Origin: RGIG7213 sp045124505
Lineage (GTDB): Bacteria > Bacillota > Clostridia > Oscillospirales > CAG-272
DNA: 64,000 nucleotides
Assembly (NCBI GenBank): GCA_045124505.1
Contig: JBGVLZ010000090.1
Coordinates: 1 to 64,000, forward strand
Direction: 5' to 3'
Below the pieces are notes generated by a model. The model saw only the letters and a list, made by a program, of their open reading frames with translations. It had not been told where the DNA came from and did no database searches. Below are positions 16,622 to 25,100 of the stretch, piece by piece. The position numbers and the translations under genes are program-made. Every line of letters starts with the position of its first letter. Positions within the stretch are counted from its first letter, which is position 1.

Positions 16622-17510
16622 TATTAAAGGAAAAATCATATCAGGCGTCGGCGGTAAGTATACGGTCTTGACACCTGAGGGCGAAATGTATAAAAAATGC
16701 TCAGCAAGGGGACTTTTCAGACTTGAAAAGATAACACCTCTGCCGGGTGATGATGTTGTACTGAAAAAAAGCGGCGGAGAATTTTTTATAGATAAAATAT
16801 CTGAAAGAAGAAATGCTCTTATAAGACCGCCGCTTGCAAACATCGATACTTTGTTTGTGGTGTGTGCCGCCGCAAGTCCCGAGCCGTCATATCTGTTCTA
16901 CGACAAGCTGTGCGCAATTTGTGAGCATAATGAGATAAAACCCGTTATAGTTATCACAAAATCAGAGCTTGCCCCCGATGTTGCCGAAGAAATAAGCCAA
17001 ACGTATAAAAGCGTCGGATATGATGTGTTTGTCACATCATCGGTAAATAATACAGGCGTTGATGATCTTCGTGAATATTGCGAAAAAACAGAAGGAATAT
17101 GTGTCTTTTCGGGTGAATCGGGTGTTGGTAAATCCACGCTTTTAAATGCGCTTTTTCATGACCTTAACTGTGAGGTAGGAGAAATAAGCGCAAAGATCGA
17201 AAGAGGCAAAAATACAACAAGACGTGTACAGCTTCATAAGGTGTCTGACAAAGCCTTTTTTGCCGATACACCGGGCTTCAGTATGCTTGACTTTGAGCAT
17301 TTTGATTTCTTCAAAAAGGAAGACCTGCCATTCTTATTTCCCGAATTCAATGACTACTTATATAAATGTAAATATAAGAAATGCTCACATACGGGTGAGG
17401 ATGGCTGTATAGTGTCACAGCTTGTCGAAGAAGGTAAAATTCAGAAAACACGTCACGAAAGTTATATGTCGATATACTCTGATATAAAAGACAAAAAAGA
17501 TTGGGATTGA
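16614..17510 (+). CDS. rsgA: Ribosome small-subunit-dependent GTPase A
   Basis: A circularly permuted GTPase that helps late 30S maturation. The order of elements is typical: N-terminal OB domain (about 1-65), G4 ITKSE, then G1 GESGVGKSTLLN and G3 DTPGF, and a C-terminal zinc knuckle with CKYKKCSH and GC. The ATG at 16614 (MSDIKG) is chosen: it overlaps the prkC stop by 8 nt and gives 298 residues, the family size. A longer open frame from 16473 would run inside prkC. This is the last gene of the operon. Confidence 0.95.
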   Translation: MSDIKGKIISGVGGKYTVLTPEGEMYKKCSARGLFRLEKITPLPGDDVVLKKSGGEFFIDKISERRNALIRPPLANIDTLFVVCAAASPEPSYLFYDKLCAICEHNEIKPVIVITKSELAPDVAEEISQTYKSVGYDVFVTSSVNNTGVDDLREYCEKTEGICVFSGESGVGKSTLLNALFHDLNCEVGEISAKIERGKNTTRRVQLHKVSDKAFFADTPGFSMLDFEHFDFFKKEDLPFLFPEFNDYLYKCKYKKCSHTGEDGCIVSQLVEEGKIQKTRHESYMSIYSDIKDKKDWD

Positions 17511-17515
17511 AAAGG

Positions 17516-17575
17516 GGTTGATTCAGAATCGGTAGTAGTACCGTTCTTGAATCAACCTCTGTATTTTTAAAAATA
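17516..17575 (+). terminator. Rho-independent terminator after rsgA
   Basis: A long stem pairs GGTTGATTCA (17516-17525) with TGAATCAACC (17548-17557), extended inward by GGTA/TACC, and is followed by the T-rich tract CTGTATTTTT. It begins 5 nt after the rsgA stop and closes the housekeeping operon. Confidence 0.85.
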
Positions 17576-17693
17576 TCATACAGTAAATATTTCCACGGTT
17601 TGCTGCGCCTCGCCACCCCCCTCGGCGGGATACGGTTTAAACCTTTAAATGTTACATCATATCCAAAGCAAACATTACAATTTATATTTTGGA

Positions 17694-17722
17694 TTGAAAA
17701 AATATTTGAATTGTGATATAAT
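17694..17722 (+). promoter_or_regulatory. Sigma-A promoter for the SDR gene
   Basis: TTGAAA (17694-17699), 17 bp, TATAAT (17717-17722), 77 nt before the start codon. The rest of the 289-nt gap (17511-17799) holds the rsgA terminator and a short GC-rich stretch at 17600-17632 with no recognisable gene. Confidence 0.7.
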
Positions 17723-17799
17723 ATGAATGAAAAAAATTAAGGTTAAGACGGTATGAGAAAACTGAAAAGTTTATGATGCCGTGAAAGGAAACAGTTAAT

Positions 17800-18507
17800 A
17801 TGTTTGATTTTAAAAACAAGGTCGCTGTTGTGACGGGCGGAGCAAGAGGAATAGGCAAATGTATCTGTGAGCAGTTCAGGGCATCGGGTGCCGAAGTCTG
17901 CGTAATAGATTTATTGGAAAATGATTTTTTTGTAGGCGATATTGGTGACCAAAATACTCTTGAGGAATTTTCTGAAAAGGTAATTGAAAAATACGGTCGG
18001 GTTGATTACCTTATAAATAATGCCGCACCGCTTATGTGCGGTATAAATAACGGAAGCTATGAGGATTTTGAATATGCTTTAAAGGTCGGCGTGACAGCCC
18101 CGTTTTATCTTTCAAAGCTGTTTGCACCGTACTTTTCACAGGGCGCAAGCATTGTCAATATTTCATCATCCCGTGACAGAATGAGTCAACCCGAGACCGA
18201 AAGTTATACAGCCTCAAAGGGCGGTATATCAGCCCTTACCCACGCACTTTCCGTAAGCCTTGCAGGGCGTGTCCGTGTAAACTCTGTTTCTCCCGGATGG
18301 ATAGATAATAATTATACCGTTTATGAAGGCGCCGATGCTGTGCAACAGCCTGCAGGCAGGGTTGGAAACCCGCCCGATATAGCAAACATGGTGCTGTATC
18401 TTTGCTCCGATATGGCGGGATTTATCACGGGTGAAAATATCTGCATCGACGGCGGTATGACAAAGCAGATGATTTACCACGGCGACTATGGCTGGCGCCT
18501 TGAATAA
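17800..18507 (+). CDS. SDR family NAD(P)-dependent oxidoreductase
   Basis: A 235-residue classical short-chain dehydrogenase/reductase. VVTGGARGIGK (about 9-19) is the TGxxxGxG dinucleotide site, and LINNAAP carries the NNAG-like motif. NISSSRD holds the active Ser, YTASKGG is the YxxxK catalytic pair, and SPGWIDN is the usual C-terminal element. The substrate is not predictable. An AAAGGAAAC site precedes the ATG. A partial second copy of this gene lies at 19552-20148, with an unrelated gene in between, so the locus has been duplicated. Confidence 0.9.
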   Translation: MFDFKNKVAVVTGGARGIGKCICEQFRASGAEVCVIDLLENDFFVGDIGDQNTLEEFSEKVIEKYGRVDYLINNAAPLMCGINNGSYEDFEYALKVGVTAPFYLSKLFAPYFSQGASIVNISSSRDRMSQPETESYTASKGGISALTHALSVSLAGRVRVNSVSPGWIDNNYTVYEGADAVQQPAGRVGNPPDIANMVLYLCSDMAGFITGENICIDGGMTKQMIYHGDYGWRLE

Positions 18508-18610
18508 GAATATAAAACAACATCCGGCAAATATACTACAGAGGTTCAAATCTAATATAACAGGGGGCGGATTGGTTATTGGTTTCCCTTAAATGAAAGG
18601 TGATTTGGTT

Positions 18611-19420
18611 ATGACTTTAACAAAAAACAAAATTTATGATATAATTTTCACAGGAAAAGCAGAGCATTCGTCTATAGCAGAACAGTTTATCCTTGAGGCG
18701 AAAAAACAGTACGGTGTTGATATTGCTGCATGCTATCTTGACACAATGCAGTCGATGAATGTCGAGGACAAATCTGTTTGGAAATACATAGGATTTGGTA
18801 AACGTGAAAAGATAAAAAAGGCAGCGCGGTTTACCAATCATTTCCAATTGGAATTATATTACCGTAATTCAGAATTATCTGAAGATAATTTCAAAGATAG
18901 ATACGGTGATGATTTGTTAAGGCTGTTAAAAAACATACTTGCGGAAAACGGATGCAATATAGAATATCGCAGAACGGTATCGACAGAGGAATATAATTAT
19001 TATGGATTTCACGGTAAAAAGTACGAGGAATGGGACAAATCAAAATTTATATGTTCCGATGCGCCCGTACCATGCGAAGATTTAATATATGTCAGATCGT
19101 TTGATGAACATGCACTTTCGGAAATTCCTGCGTATGCTGCGCCCGTTCTTAACCGCAGTATAATTGTAAAGAGTATAGGCGCAAAGGTGTATGTGGGTAT
19201 GGATGGCGAGAGAAAGCACTGGACTTTATATGTTGTACTGCCCGAAAACCGTTCTATCGGAGAACTCACAAAAAAGATGTTGAAGCGTGAAATGTTATTG
19301 TGCTTACATCATTTTGATAAATTCGGTGTTGTGAAAGACAGTGATTTTCATCCCATTTTTGTCGCAGAATCAGATTTGTCTGATGATCAAAAATTTATGT
19401 TGGCGAAGGATACACCTTAG
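18611..19420 (+). CDS. Uncharacterised protein, paralogue of 35581-36396
   Basis: A 269-residue protein I do not recognise. It has no signal peptide or membrane helix. It begins MTLTKNKIYDIIFTGKAEHS and has a well-conserved C-terminal segment (VVLPENRSIGELTKKMLKRE, then CLHHFDKFGVVKDSDF). A second member at 35581 shares this along its whole length, which supports this start over an in-frame ATG at 18593 and shows the family expanded in this genome. AAAGGTGAT precedes the ATG. It sits between the SDR gene and its truncated copy. Confidence 0.75.
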   Translation: MTLTKNKIYDIIFTGKAEHSSIAEQFILEAKKQYGVDIAACYLDTMQSMNVEDKSVWKYIGFGKREKIKKAARFTNHFQLELYYRNSELSEDNFKDRYGDDLLRLLKNILAENGCNIEYRRTVSTEEYNYYGFHGKKYEEWDKSKFICSDAPVPCEDLIYVRSFDEHALSEIPAYAAPVLNRSIIVKSIGAKVYVGMDGERKHWTLYVVLPENRSIGELTKKMLKREMLLCLHHFDKFGVVKDSDFHPIFVAESDLSDDQKFMLAKDTP

Positions 19421-19551
19421 CAAATAGATCATTTATATTATTGTTTTGCAAATAAACAATAGCTGATTACTCATAATGGTAAATGATTAATTTTAGATTA
19501 GGATTCAGATTAATGTGGCTTTATAAAGTCATATTTACTTGAATCCTTTCG

Positions 19552-20148
19552 GAAAATGATTTTTTTGTAGGCGATATTGGTGACAAAAATATTCTTGAGG
19601 CGTTTGCGAAAAAGGTAATAGATAAATATGGACATATAGATTACCTTATAAACAATGCCGCACCGCTTATGTGCGGTATAAATAACGGAAGCTATGAGGA
19701 TTTTGAATATGCTTTAAAGGTTGGCGTGACAGCCCCGTTTTATCTTTCAAAGCTCTTTGTGCCGTACTTTGCACAGGGTGCAAGCATTGTGAATATTTCA
19801 TCATCCCGTGACAGAATGAGTCAGCCGAATACAGAAAGCTATACAGCCTCAAAGGGCGGTATATCAGCACTTACCCACGCACTTGCGGTAAGTCTTGCAG
19901 GGCGTGTCCGTGTTAACTCAATTTCACCCGGCTGGATAGATAATAATTATACCGTTTATGAAGGTGCCGATGCCGTGCAGCAGCCTGCAGGCAGGGTGGG
20001 AAATCCTCCTGATATTGCCAATATGGTACTCTATCTTTGCTCTGATATGGCAGGCTTCATCACGGGCGAAAATATCTGCATCGACGGCGGTATGACAAAG
20101 CAAATGATATACCACGGTGACTATGGCTGGAAGCTTGAAGAAAAATAA
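19552..20148 (+). pseudogene. Truncated duplicate of the SDR gene at 17800
   Basis: The frame is near-identical to residues 41-235 of the SDR at 17800, starting at ENDFFVGDIGD. The first 40 codons, including the TGxxxGxG nucleotide-binding motif, are missing. A stop codon (19540-19542) lies just upstream in frame, and the homology break is sharp at about 19551. An internal ATG at 19669 could start a 159-residue product, but it would lack half the Rossmann fold. YTASKGG and the C-terminus are intact, and silent-type changes suggest it diverged slowly. Most likely a remnant of a local duplication. Confidence 0.8.
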
Positions 20149-20158
20149 GCCTTAAAAA

Positions 20159-20199
20159 CAACATCTGACAGAATTTTTGTCGGATGTTGATTTTTTTTT
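20159..20199 (+). terminator. Rho-independent terminator
   Basis: Arms CAACATCTGACA (20159-20170) and TGTCGGATGTTG (20178-20189) pair with one G-U, followed by nine T residues. A decayed version of the same sequence (ACAACATCCGGCAAA) follows the first SDR copy, so the duplication included the 3' flank. Confidence 0.88.
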
Positions 20200-20209
20200 A
20201 CAAAACCTA

Positions 20210-20268
20210 TTGACAATTATATCGCAGTGCGATATAATAACATCACGATACATCGCAGTGCGATATAA
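20210..20268 (+). promoter_or_regulatory. Promoter with two palindromic operators (likely PadR autoregulation)
   Basis: A perfect TTGACA (20210-20215), 17-bp spacer and TATAAT (20233-20238). A perfect 17-bp palindrome, ATATCGCA-G-TGCGATAT, covers the spacer and part of the -10 (20219-20235). A second copy of the core ATCGCAGTGCGAT lies at 20252-20264. The centres are 31 bp apart, about three helical turns, so two dimers could bind one face. Next to a PadR gene this is most simply its operator (inference). Confidence 0.75.
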
Positions 20269-20285
20269 AACGGTTAGGAGTAAAA

Positions 20286-20600
20286 ATGGATCAGCATATA
20301 AAAAAAGTGTATATCCCGATGACGGAAACGGCATTTTACATTTTGTTCTGCCTACAAAAACCGAATCATGGCTACGGAATCGTTCAGACTGTCGAAAGAC
20401 TGACAGAAGGCAGGGTACGCCTTGCACCGGGTACTATGTACGGAAGCCTTTCCAAAATGGAAAAAGACGGTGTAATAGAATTTGTAAGAGAAGAAGACAA
20501 AAGAAAAATATACGTAATAACCGAGCTTGGCGATGAAATTTTAAAAATCGAGTTTGAACGTATAGAACGCCTTTACAAGATAACGAAAGAGGAAATATAG
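20286..20600 (+). CDS. PadR family transcriptional regulator
   Basis: A 104-residue winged-helix regulator. FYILFCLQKPNHGYGIVQTVE and RVRLAPGTMYGSLSKMEKDG are the PadR HTH and GTLYxxLxxLE-like motifs, and DKRKIYVITELG forms the wing. It is a short PadR type (s-PadR) without the large C-terminal domain. TTAGGAG precedes the ATG. It is followed immediately (1 nt) by a DUF2812 gene, a common Firmicutes pairing in which PadR controls the membrane protein gene. Two palindromes in its promoter suggest autorepression. Confidence 0.92.
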   Translation: MDQHIKKVYIPMTETAFYILFCLQKPNHGYGIVQTVERLTEGRVRLAPGTMYGSLSKMEKDGVIEFVREEDKRKIYVITELGDEILKIEFERIERLYKITKEEI

Positions 20601-20601
20601 A

Positions 20602-21138
20602 ATGAAAACGAAAAAACAGTTTAAATATTTTAGTATATTCAACTACGAAAAGGAACAGGAATATCTTTCCGAAATGCATCGGCACGGCTGGAAATTTGTG
20701 AAAGTAACGGGATTTTGCATTTATCATTTTGAAGAATGTGAGCCTGAAGAGGTCGTATATCAGCTTGACTACAATCAAGAGGGAATTGAAAACAAAGACG
20801 AATATGTAAAAATGTTCAATGATTGCGGCTGGGAATATCTGCAGGACTACGTCGGATACAGTTATTTCAGAAAGCCTGCCGATGAAATGAATGATAATGA
20901 AGAAATATTCTGCGATGATTCTTCAAGACTCGAAATGATGAGGCGTGTTATAAAGGGAAGAGTTCTTCCGCTTGGTGTAATATTTTTTTGCTGTCTGCTG
21001 CCGCAATTTATTTATTCTCTTGATGACGGTGAATACGTATTGGCTATTGTTTCAGGAATTCTCGTGGCAATATACAGCGGTTTATTTGTACGTTGCGCCA
21101 TGAAATATTTTGCTTATAAGAAGAAAACAGAAAAATAA
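20602..21138 (+). CDS. DUF2812 domain membrane protein
   Basis: A 178-residue protein. The N-terminal cytoplasmic part (about 1-115), with FSIFNYEKEQEYLSEMHRHGW and an FEECEPEEVVYQLDYN segment, matches DUF2812. Two hydrophobic helices follow (about 122-140 and 147-168) and a basic C-terminus ends it. Its gene is translationally linked to the PadR regulator (1-nt gap, GAGGAAATATAG site). Function unknown; the usual guess for such pairs is an envelope-stress or drug response, but nothing here shows this. Confidence 0.82.
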   Translation: MKTKKQFKYFSIFNYEKEQEYLSEMHRHGWKFVKVTGFCIYHFEECEPEEVVYQLDYNQEGIENKDEYVKMFNDCGWEYLQDYVGYSYFRKPADEMNDNEEIFCDDSSRLEMMRRVIKGRVLPLGVIFFCCLLPQFIYSLDDGEYVLAIVSGILVAIYSGLFVRCAMKYFAYKKKTEK

Positions 21139-21157
21139 TTATTTTGGTGGATAAATT

Positions 21158-22027
21158 ATGCTTTGGTTAATTGCCGCTGTGCTTTCGGCAGTATTTGCAG
21201 GTCTTACATCGATTCTTGCAAAATGCGGTATAAAAAAGACGGATTCTGATTTGGCGACGGCGCTTCGCACGGTCGTTGTACTTATATTTTCTTGGATAAT
21301 GGTGTTTATTGTCGGCTCACAGTCAGGTATTACCGCCATAAACGATAAATCGCTTCTATTTCTTATTCTGTCAGGACTTGCCACGGGTGCTTCGTGGATA
21401 TGTTATTTCAAGGCGTTGTCAATGGGGGATATAAACAAGGTCGTGCCTATTGACAAATCAAGCACCGTTTTAACGGTTTTACTTGCAATTATTTGCTTTG
21501 GCGAAACGAGTAATCTTGTGATGAAGCTGATTGCAACCGCCGTTTTGGGTATTGGTATTTTTCTGATGGTGGAAAAGAAGAAGAGCGAGGAAAAGGCATC
21601 TGGTAAAGCGTGGATGCTGTATGCTGTTTTGTCGGCTGTTTTTGCTGCACTTACCTCTATTCTTGCAAAGGTCGGCATTTCAAACGTCGAGTCGAATTTG
21701 GGAACTGCAATACGCACCTCGGTCGTGCTTATAATGGCGTGGATAATCGTTTTTGCACGCGGAAAACAAAAGGAAGTGAAGCAGCTTGATAAAAAAGAGC
21801 TTGTCTTTATTTCGCTTTCAGGCCTTGCTACAGGTGCTTCGTGGCTTTGCTATTACTATGCGATAGGTCACGGACTTGTGAGCGTTGTTGTGCCGATAGA
21901 TAAATTGAGTATACTTATCACAGTTTTATTTTCCTACATAGTTTTTGGCGAAAAGCTGTCGCAAAAAGCGATGACAGGGCTTTTAATGATGACCGTCGGA
22001 ACGCTTTTGATGGTGTTTTTTAAGTAA
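21158..22027 (+). CDS. EamA/DMT family transporter
   Basis: A ten-helix drug/metabolite transporter made of two EamA repeats. The halves are clearly related: each has AVLSAVFA-like, LTSILAK and SGLATGASW motifs, at about residues 5-70 and 150-220. Total length 289 is typical. Substrates of this superfamily range from amino acids to nucleotide sugars and cannot be read from sequence. GGTGGATAAATT precedes the ATG. No linked regulator other than the upstream PadR unit. Confidence 0.9.
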   Translation: MLWLIAAVLSAVFAGLTSILAKCGIKKTDSDLATALRTVVVLIFSWIMVFIVGSQSGITAINDKSLLFLILSGLATGASWICYFKALSMGDINKVVPIDKSSTVLTVLLAIICFGETSNLVMKLIATAVLGIGIFLMVEKKKSEEKASGKAWMLYAVLSAVFAALTSILAKVGISNVESNLGTAIRTSVVLIMAWIIVFARGKQKEVKQLDKKELVFISLSGLATGASWLCYYYAIGHGLVSVVVPIDKLSILITVLFSYIVFGEKLSQKAMTGLLMMTVGTLLMVFFK

Positions 22028-22042
22028 TAAAGGTGAATATAA

Positions 22043-22549
22043 ATGAAAAAAATTATGGTTATCGGATGTCACGGAAGCGGTAAAAGTACATTGTCAAGAA
22101 AATTGCATAACATCACGAAAATGCCGCTGTATCATCTTGATATGATGTTCTGGAATGAAGATAAAACAACGGTCAGTAAAGATATTTTTCTTCAAAGACT
22201 TACGGAAGTGCTTAAAGAAGATAAATGGATAATTGACGGTAATTACAGCTCAACTATGGAGATGCGGATGAATGAATGTGACACGGTCATATTCCTTGAT
22301 CTTCCGCCTGACGTTTGTCTTGATGGCGTAAGACAGAGAAAAGGCAAACAAAGGTCTGATATTCCGTGGGTTGAAAATGAGGATGACGAAGAATTTATTG
22401 AGTTTATAAAGACATTCAATAAAGAGCAACGTCCGACAATAATAACGCTCCTTGATAAATATAATGAAAAGAATATATTTATTTTTAAGAGCAGAGAAGA
22501 AGCAGACGTATTTTTAAATAAGTGTGAGGGTGAAAGTGAAGATAGATAA
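22043..22549 (+). CDS. P-loop 'topology modulation' / adenylate-kinase-like protein
   Basis: A 168-residue P-loop NTPase. VIGCHGSGKSTLSRKL (about 6-21) is the Walker A motif, HLDMMFW is characteristic of the group annotated as DNA topology modulation (FlaR-like) proteins, and WIIDGNY plus IFLDLP supply the acceptor and Walker B-like parts. The real activity of this family is unclear; a small-molecule kinase is the most likely. Spacing to the EamA gene is 15 nt. Its 3' end overlaps the next P-loop gene. Confidence 0.8.
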   Translation: MKKIMVIGCHGSGKSTLSRKLHNITKMPLYHLDMMFWNEDKTTVSKDIFLQRLTEVLKEDKWIIDGNYSSTMEMRMNECDTVIFLDLPPDVCLDGVRQRKGKQRSDIPWVENEDDEEFIEFIKTFNKEQRPTIITLLDKYNEKNIFIFKSREEADVFLNKCEGESEDR

Positions 22550-23210
22550 CGGTATTTTAAAATACTATTTAAAAAATGTATATTTCATCACGGGTACGGC
22601 TTATTCGGGAAAGTCGACTGCAGTTAAAATGCTTGCAGAAAAATACGGTATGGTGTGTTGCAGCGAAAACTACCACATGGCGGTTTCCGATGCTGTTGCA
22701 ACACCCGAAACGCATCCCGATCTGTGTTATAACAAAATGCTCAAGGATTGGCGTGATTTTGTGAAGCGTTCACCCGAAGAATACGAAAGATGGATATATT
22801 CAGTCGGACGTGAGGCATCAGAGTTTGAGATAGCCGAGCTTATTTCGCTGTCAAGGGATAAAAAGGTTATAGTTGACACAAACATTCCGCTTGATATTTT
22901 GAAAGAAATATCAGATTATGACCGTGTTGCGGTGATGCTTTGTCCACAGTCGATGAGTGTTGAGCGATTTTTTGACAGATCAGATCCCGAAAAGCAGTTT
23001 TTGCTGAATGTCATCGACAGCTGTGAAAACAGCGATGAGGTAATGAAAAATTATAAAGAAGGTCTTGCCCGCATCAATAGCCGTGAGCATTATGACGAAT
23101 ATGCAGACAGCGGATTTTTCACCGTTGTCAGAGAAGATAACGGAGCTGACACAAGGCAAGAGGTGTGTAAAATACTCGCCGAGCATTTCGGACTTGTGCG
23201 TGAATGTTGA
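22524..23210 (+). CDS. P-loop kinase-like protein
   Basis: About 220-228 residues with VYFITGTAYSGKSTAVKML as Walker A (near residue 25) and VIVDTNIP as Walker B. The fold resembles small nucleoside or shikimate-type kinases, but I cannot assign a substrate. The start is ambiguous: GTG codons at 22524, 22530 and 22536 are all in frame and inside the preceding gene, with GAGGGTG overlapping them. A different P-loop kinase precedes it. Probably translationally coupled. Confidence 0.7.
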   Translation: MRVKVKIDNGILKYYLKNVYFITGTAYSGKSTAVKMLAEKYGMVCCSENYHMAVSDAVATPETHPDLCYNKMLKDWRDFVKRSPEEYERWIYSVGREASEFEIAELISLSRDKKVIVDTNIPLDILKEISDYDRVAVMLCPQSMSVERFFDRSDPEKQFLLNVIDSCENSDEVMKNYKEGLARINSREHYDEYADSGFFTVVREDNGADTRQEVCKILAEHFGLVREC

Positions 23211-23247
23211 TCTGATCACTCTTTTTATTATTTGTAAAATCTCCATA

Positions 23248-23310
23248 AACTTGTTGACATTTCAACAAGTTTATGATATACTGTCTCAGTACTTGTTGAA
23301 ACTTCAACAA
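23248..23310 (+). promoter_or_regulatory. Promoter with two MarR-type operators
   Basis: TTGACA (23254-23259), 17 bp, TATACT (23277-23282). The -35 is inside a perfect 10-bp inverted repeat, AACTTGTTGA-CATT-TCAACAAGTT (23248-23271). A second operator, TTGTTGAAACTTCAACAA, covers the start site (23293-23310). Their centres are 42 bp apart, about four turns. The MarR gene two genes downstream in the same unit is the likely ligand. Confidence 0.8.
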
Positions 23311-23363
23311 ATGTGTTTGCGAAATAAACGGTATAACAATGTAATAAGTATAAGGAGATTTTT

Positions 23364-25067
23364 ATGAATAAACATCAGATCCATCCTAAAAAAGAATTTC
23401 AAAGTATCCGCCACATCGTCGAATACGCTGCCAAAACATATGGAAACAACACCGCCTTTTCGTATAAGATCAGACCTACCGATAAAGAAAAGGTCAATAT
23501 AAGCTATATAGAATTCAGAGATGATGTAAGAGCCTTGTCAACTGAAATGCTTGACCGTGGGATGCAAGATAAGCACATTGTGGTAGTCGGAAAAATGTCT
23601 TACGATTTTATCGTAACGTATTATGCTTCGCTTATCGCAGGTGCGGTTTTTGTTCCGCTTGATAAAGATTGGGGCGCAGCAGAGCTTGCTGACACCGCAA
23701 AGAACGCTGATATCGACTATCTTTTTATAGATGATGAGATCTTGACAAAAAGTGAGGAGATCATCTCTGTTTGTAATCTTGAAAATCCTGCTGTTATACT
23801 TGGTAATAACACACCGCAAGGACTGCAATCCATGATTGCATCAGGACATAAAAAATTTGCCGAAAACAGAAATCCTTATTTTGAGGTGAAGTATGACAAC
23901 AGAAAACTTTCGCTTCTTGTTTATACCTCAGGTACTACGGGAAAGGGCAAGGGTGTTATGCTTTGTACAGATTCTCTTATCCGTGATATGACCGATATCA
24001 TTCCGTACATTGACTTTTCCTATAATACCGTTTCGGTTCTTCCGCCTCACCATACATACGGTTCTACAGTTATGCTTATTGCCCATGTGATGATCGGTGC
24101 AGAGGTCTATATTTCAAACGGAGTAAAGTACGTTTTAAGCGAAATGAAAGCTGAAAAGCCGGGACATCTTGTTTTAGTTCCTTTATATCTTGAAACATTT
24201 TACCGCAAGATACAGGCAAATCTTAAAAAACAGGGCAAGGAAAAGCTTGTTAAAAATATGATGGCTGTCAGCGGTGTTGCCAGAAAGGCAACATTCGGCG
24301 CTTTGGATATCCGAAAAAAGGTATTTGCGCAGATACGCGATGCCTTCGGCGGTGAGATAAAAACCATTATAACAGGCGGTGCTCCTATAAATCAGGAGAT
24401 TATAGACTTTTTCAACGGTGTTGGTATTTCTGTTATTAACGGATACGGCATTACAGAATGTGCCCCGCTGATTTCAGCGAACAGAAGCCGTAATATTGTA
24501 AAGGGAAGTGTCGGTAATGTTCTTGATATGGATGAAGTCAAAATTCTTGATCCGAATGAAGACGGCGAAGGCGAGATCTGCGTAAAAGGTCCTAATGTTA
24601 TGCTTGGTTATTACAAAAACGAAGCAGCAACAAAAGAAGCAATCGACAAGGACGGATATTTTAAAACAGGCGATTACGGAAAACTTACAAAGGACGGAAT
24701 TCTTTATATCACAGGAAGAAAGAAAAATCTTATTATTCTTTCAAACGGAAAGAATGTATATCCTGAAGAAATTGAAAATGAGCTTATATCCGTTCCCGGT
24801 GTTCAGGACATTGTTGTATATGAAGGAAAAAGCCGCAGAGGCAGGGAGCATGACGCCATTGTTGCGGAGATATTCCCGGATAAGGAATATATCGAAAAGA
24901 ACGGCATTACCGATGTAAAGGCATATCTTTATGAGTATGTTACAGCATATAACAAGACCGCAGTGCCGTATAAAAAGATTGCAGTTCTGAAAGTACGTAA
25001 TGAAGATTTTCCAAAGAACACACTCAGGAAGATCATGAGATTTAAGATCAATACGAGTATTGATTAA
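23364..25067 (+). CDS. AMP-forming acyl-CoA ligase
   Basis: A 567-residue adenylate-forming enzyme, most like long-chain fatty-acid CoA ligases. YTSGTTGKGKGVML (about 191-204) is the P-loop. NGYGITECAP is the A5 motif, YFKTGDYG is the A7 Asp motif, and ITGRKKNLIILSNGKN is A8. A catalytic Lys follows near the C-terminus in FPKNTLRKIMR. AAGGAGATTTTT precedes the ATG. The gene is controlled by twin MarR-type operators, and MarR and a PlsC-like acyltransferase follow, so a role in fatty-acid uptake or lipid remodelling is likely. Confidence 0.88.
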   Translation: MNKHQIHPKKEFQSIRHIVEYAAKTYGNNTAFSYKIRPTDKEKVNISYIEFRDDVRALSTEMLDRGMQDKHIVVVGKMSYDFIVTYYASLIAGAVFVPLDKDWGAAELADTAKNADIDYLFIDDEILTKSEEIISVCNLENPAVILGNNTPQGLQSMIASGHKKFAENRNPYFEVKYDNRKLSLLVYTSGTTGKGKGVMLCTDSLIRDMTDIIPYIDFSYNTVSVLPPHHTYGSTVMLIAHVMIGAEVYISNGVKYVLSEMKAEKPGHLVLVPLYLETFYRKIQANLKKQGKEKLVKNMMAVSGVARKATFGALDIRKKVFAQIRDAFGGEIKTIITGGAPINQEIIDFFNGVGISVINGYGITECAPLISANRSRNIVKGSVGNVLDMDEVKILDPNEDGEGEICVKGPNVMLGYYKNEAATKEAIDKDGYFKTGDYGKLTKDGILYITGRKKNLIILSNGKNVYPEEIENELISVPGVQDIVVYEGKSRRGREHDAIVAEIFPDKEYIEKNGITDVKAYLYEYVTAYNKTAVPYKKIAVLKVRNEDFPKNTLRKIMRFKINTSID

Positions 25068-25100
25068 AATAATTAACACACCCTGTTAAAGGAGCAAAAA

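Noticed and set aside
17600..17640. GC-rich stretch after the rsgA terminator as a small RNA.
   Set aside because: No promoter and only weak pairing could be seen.
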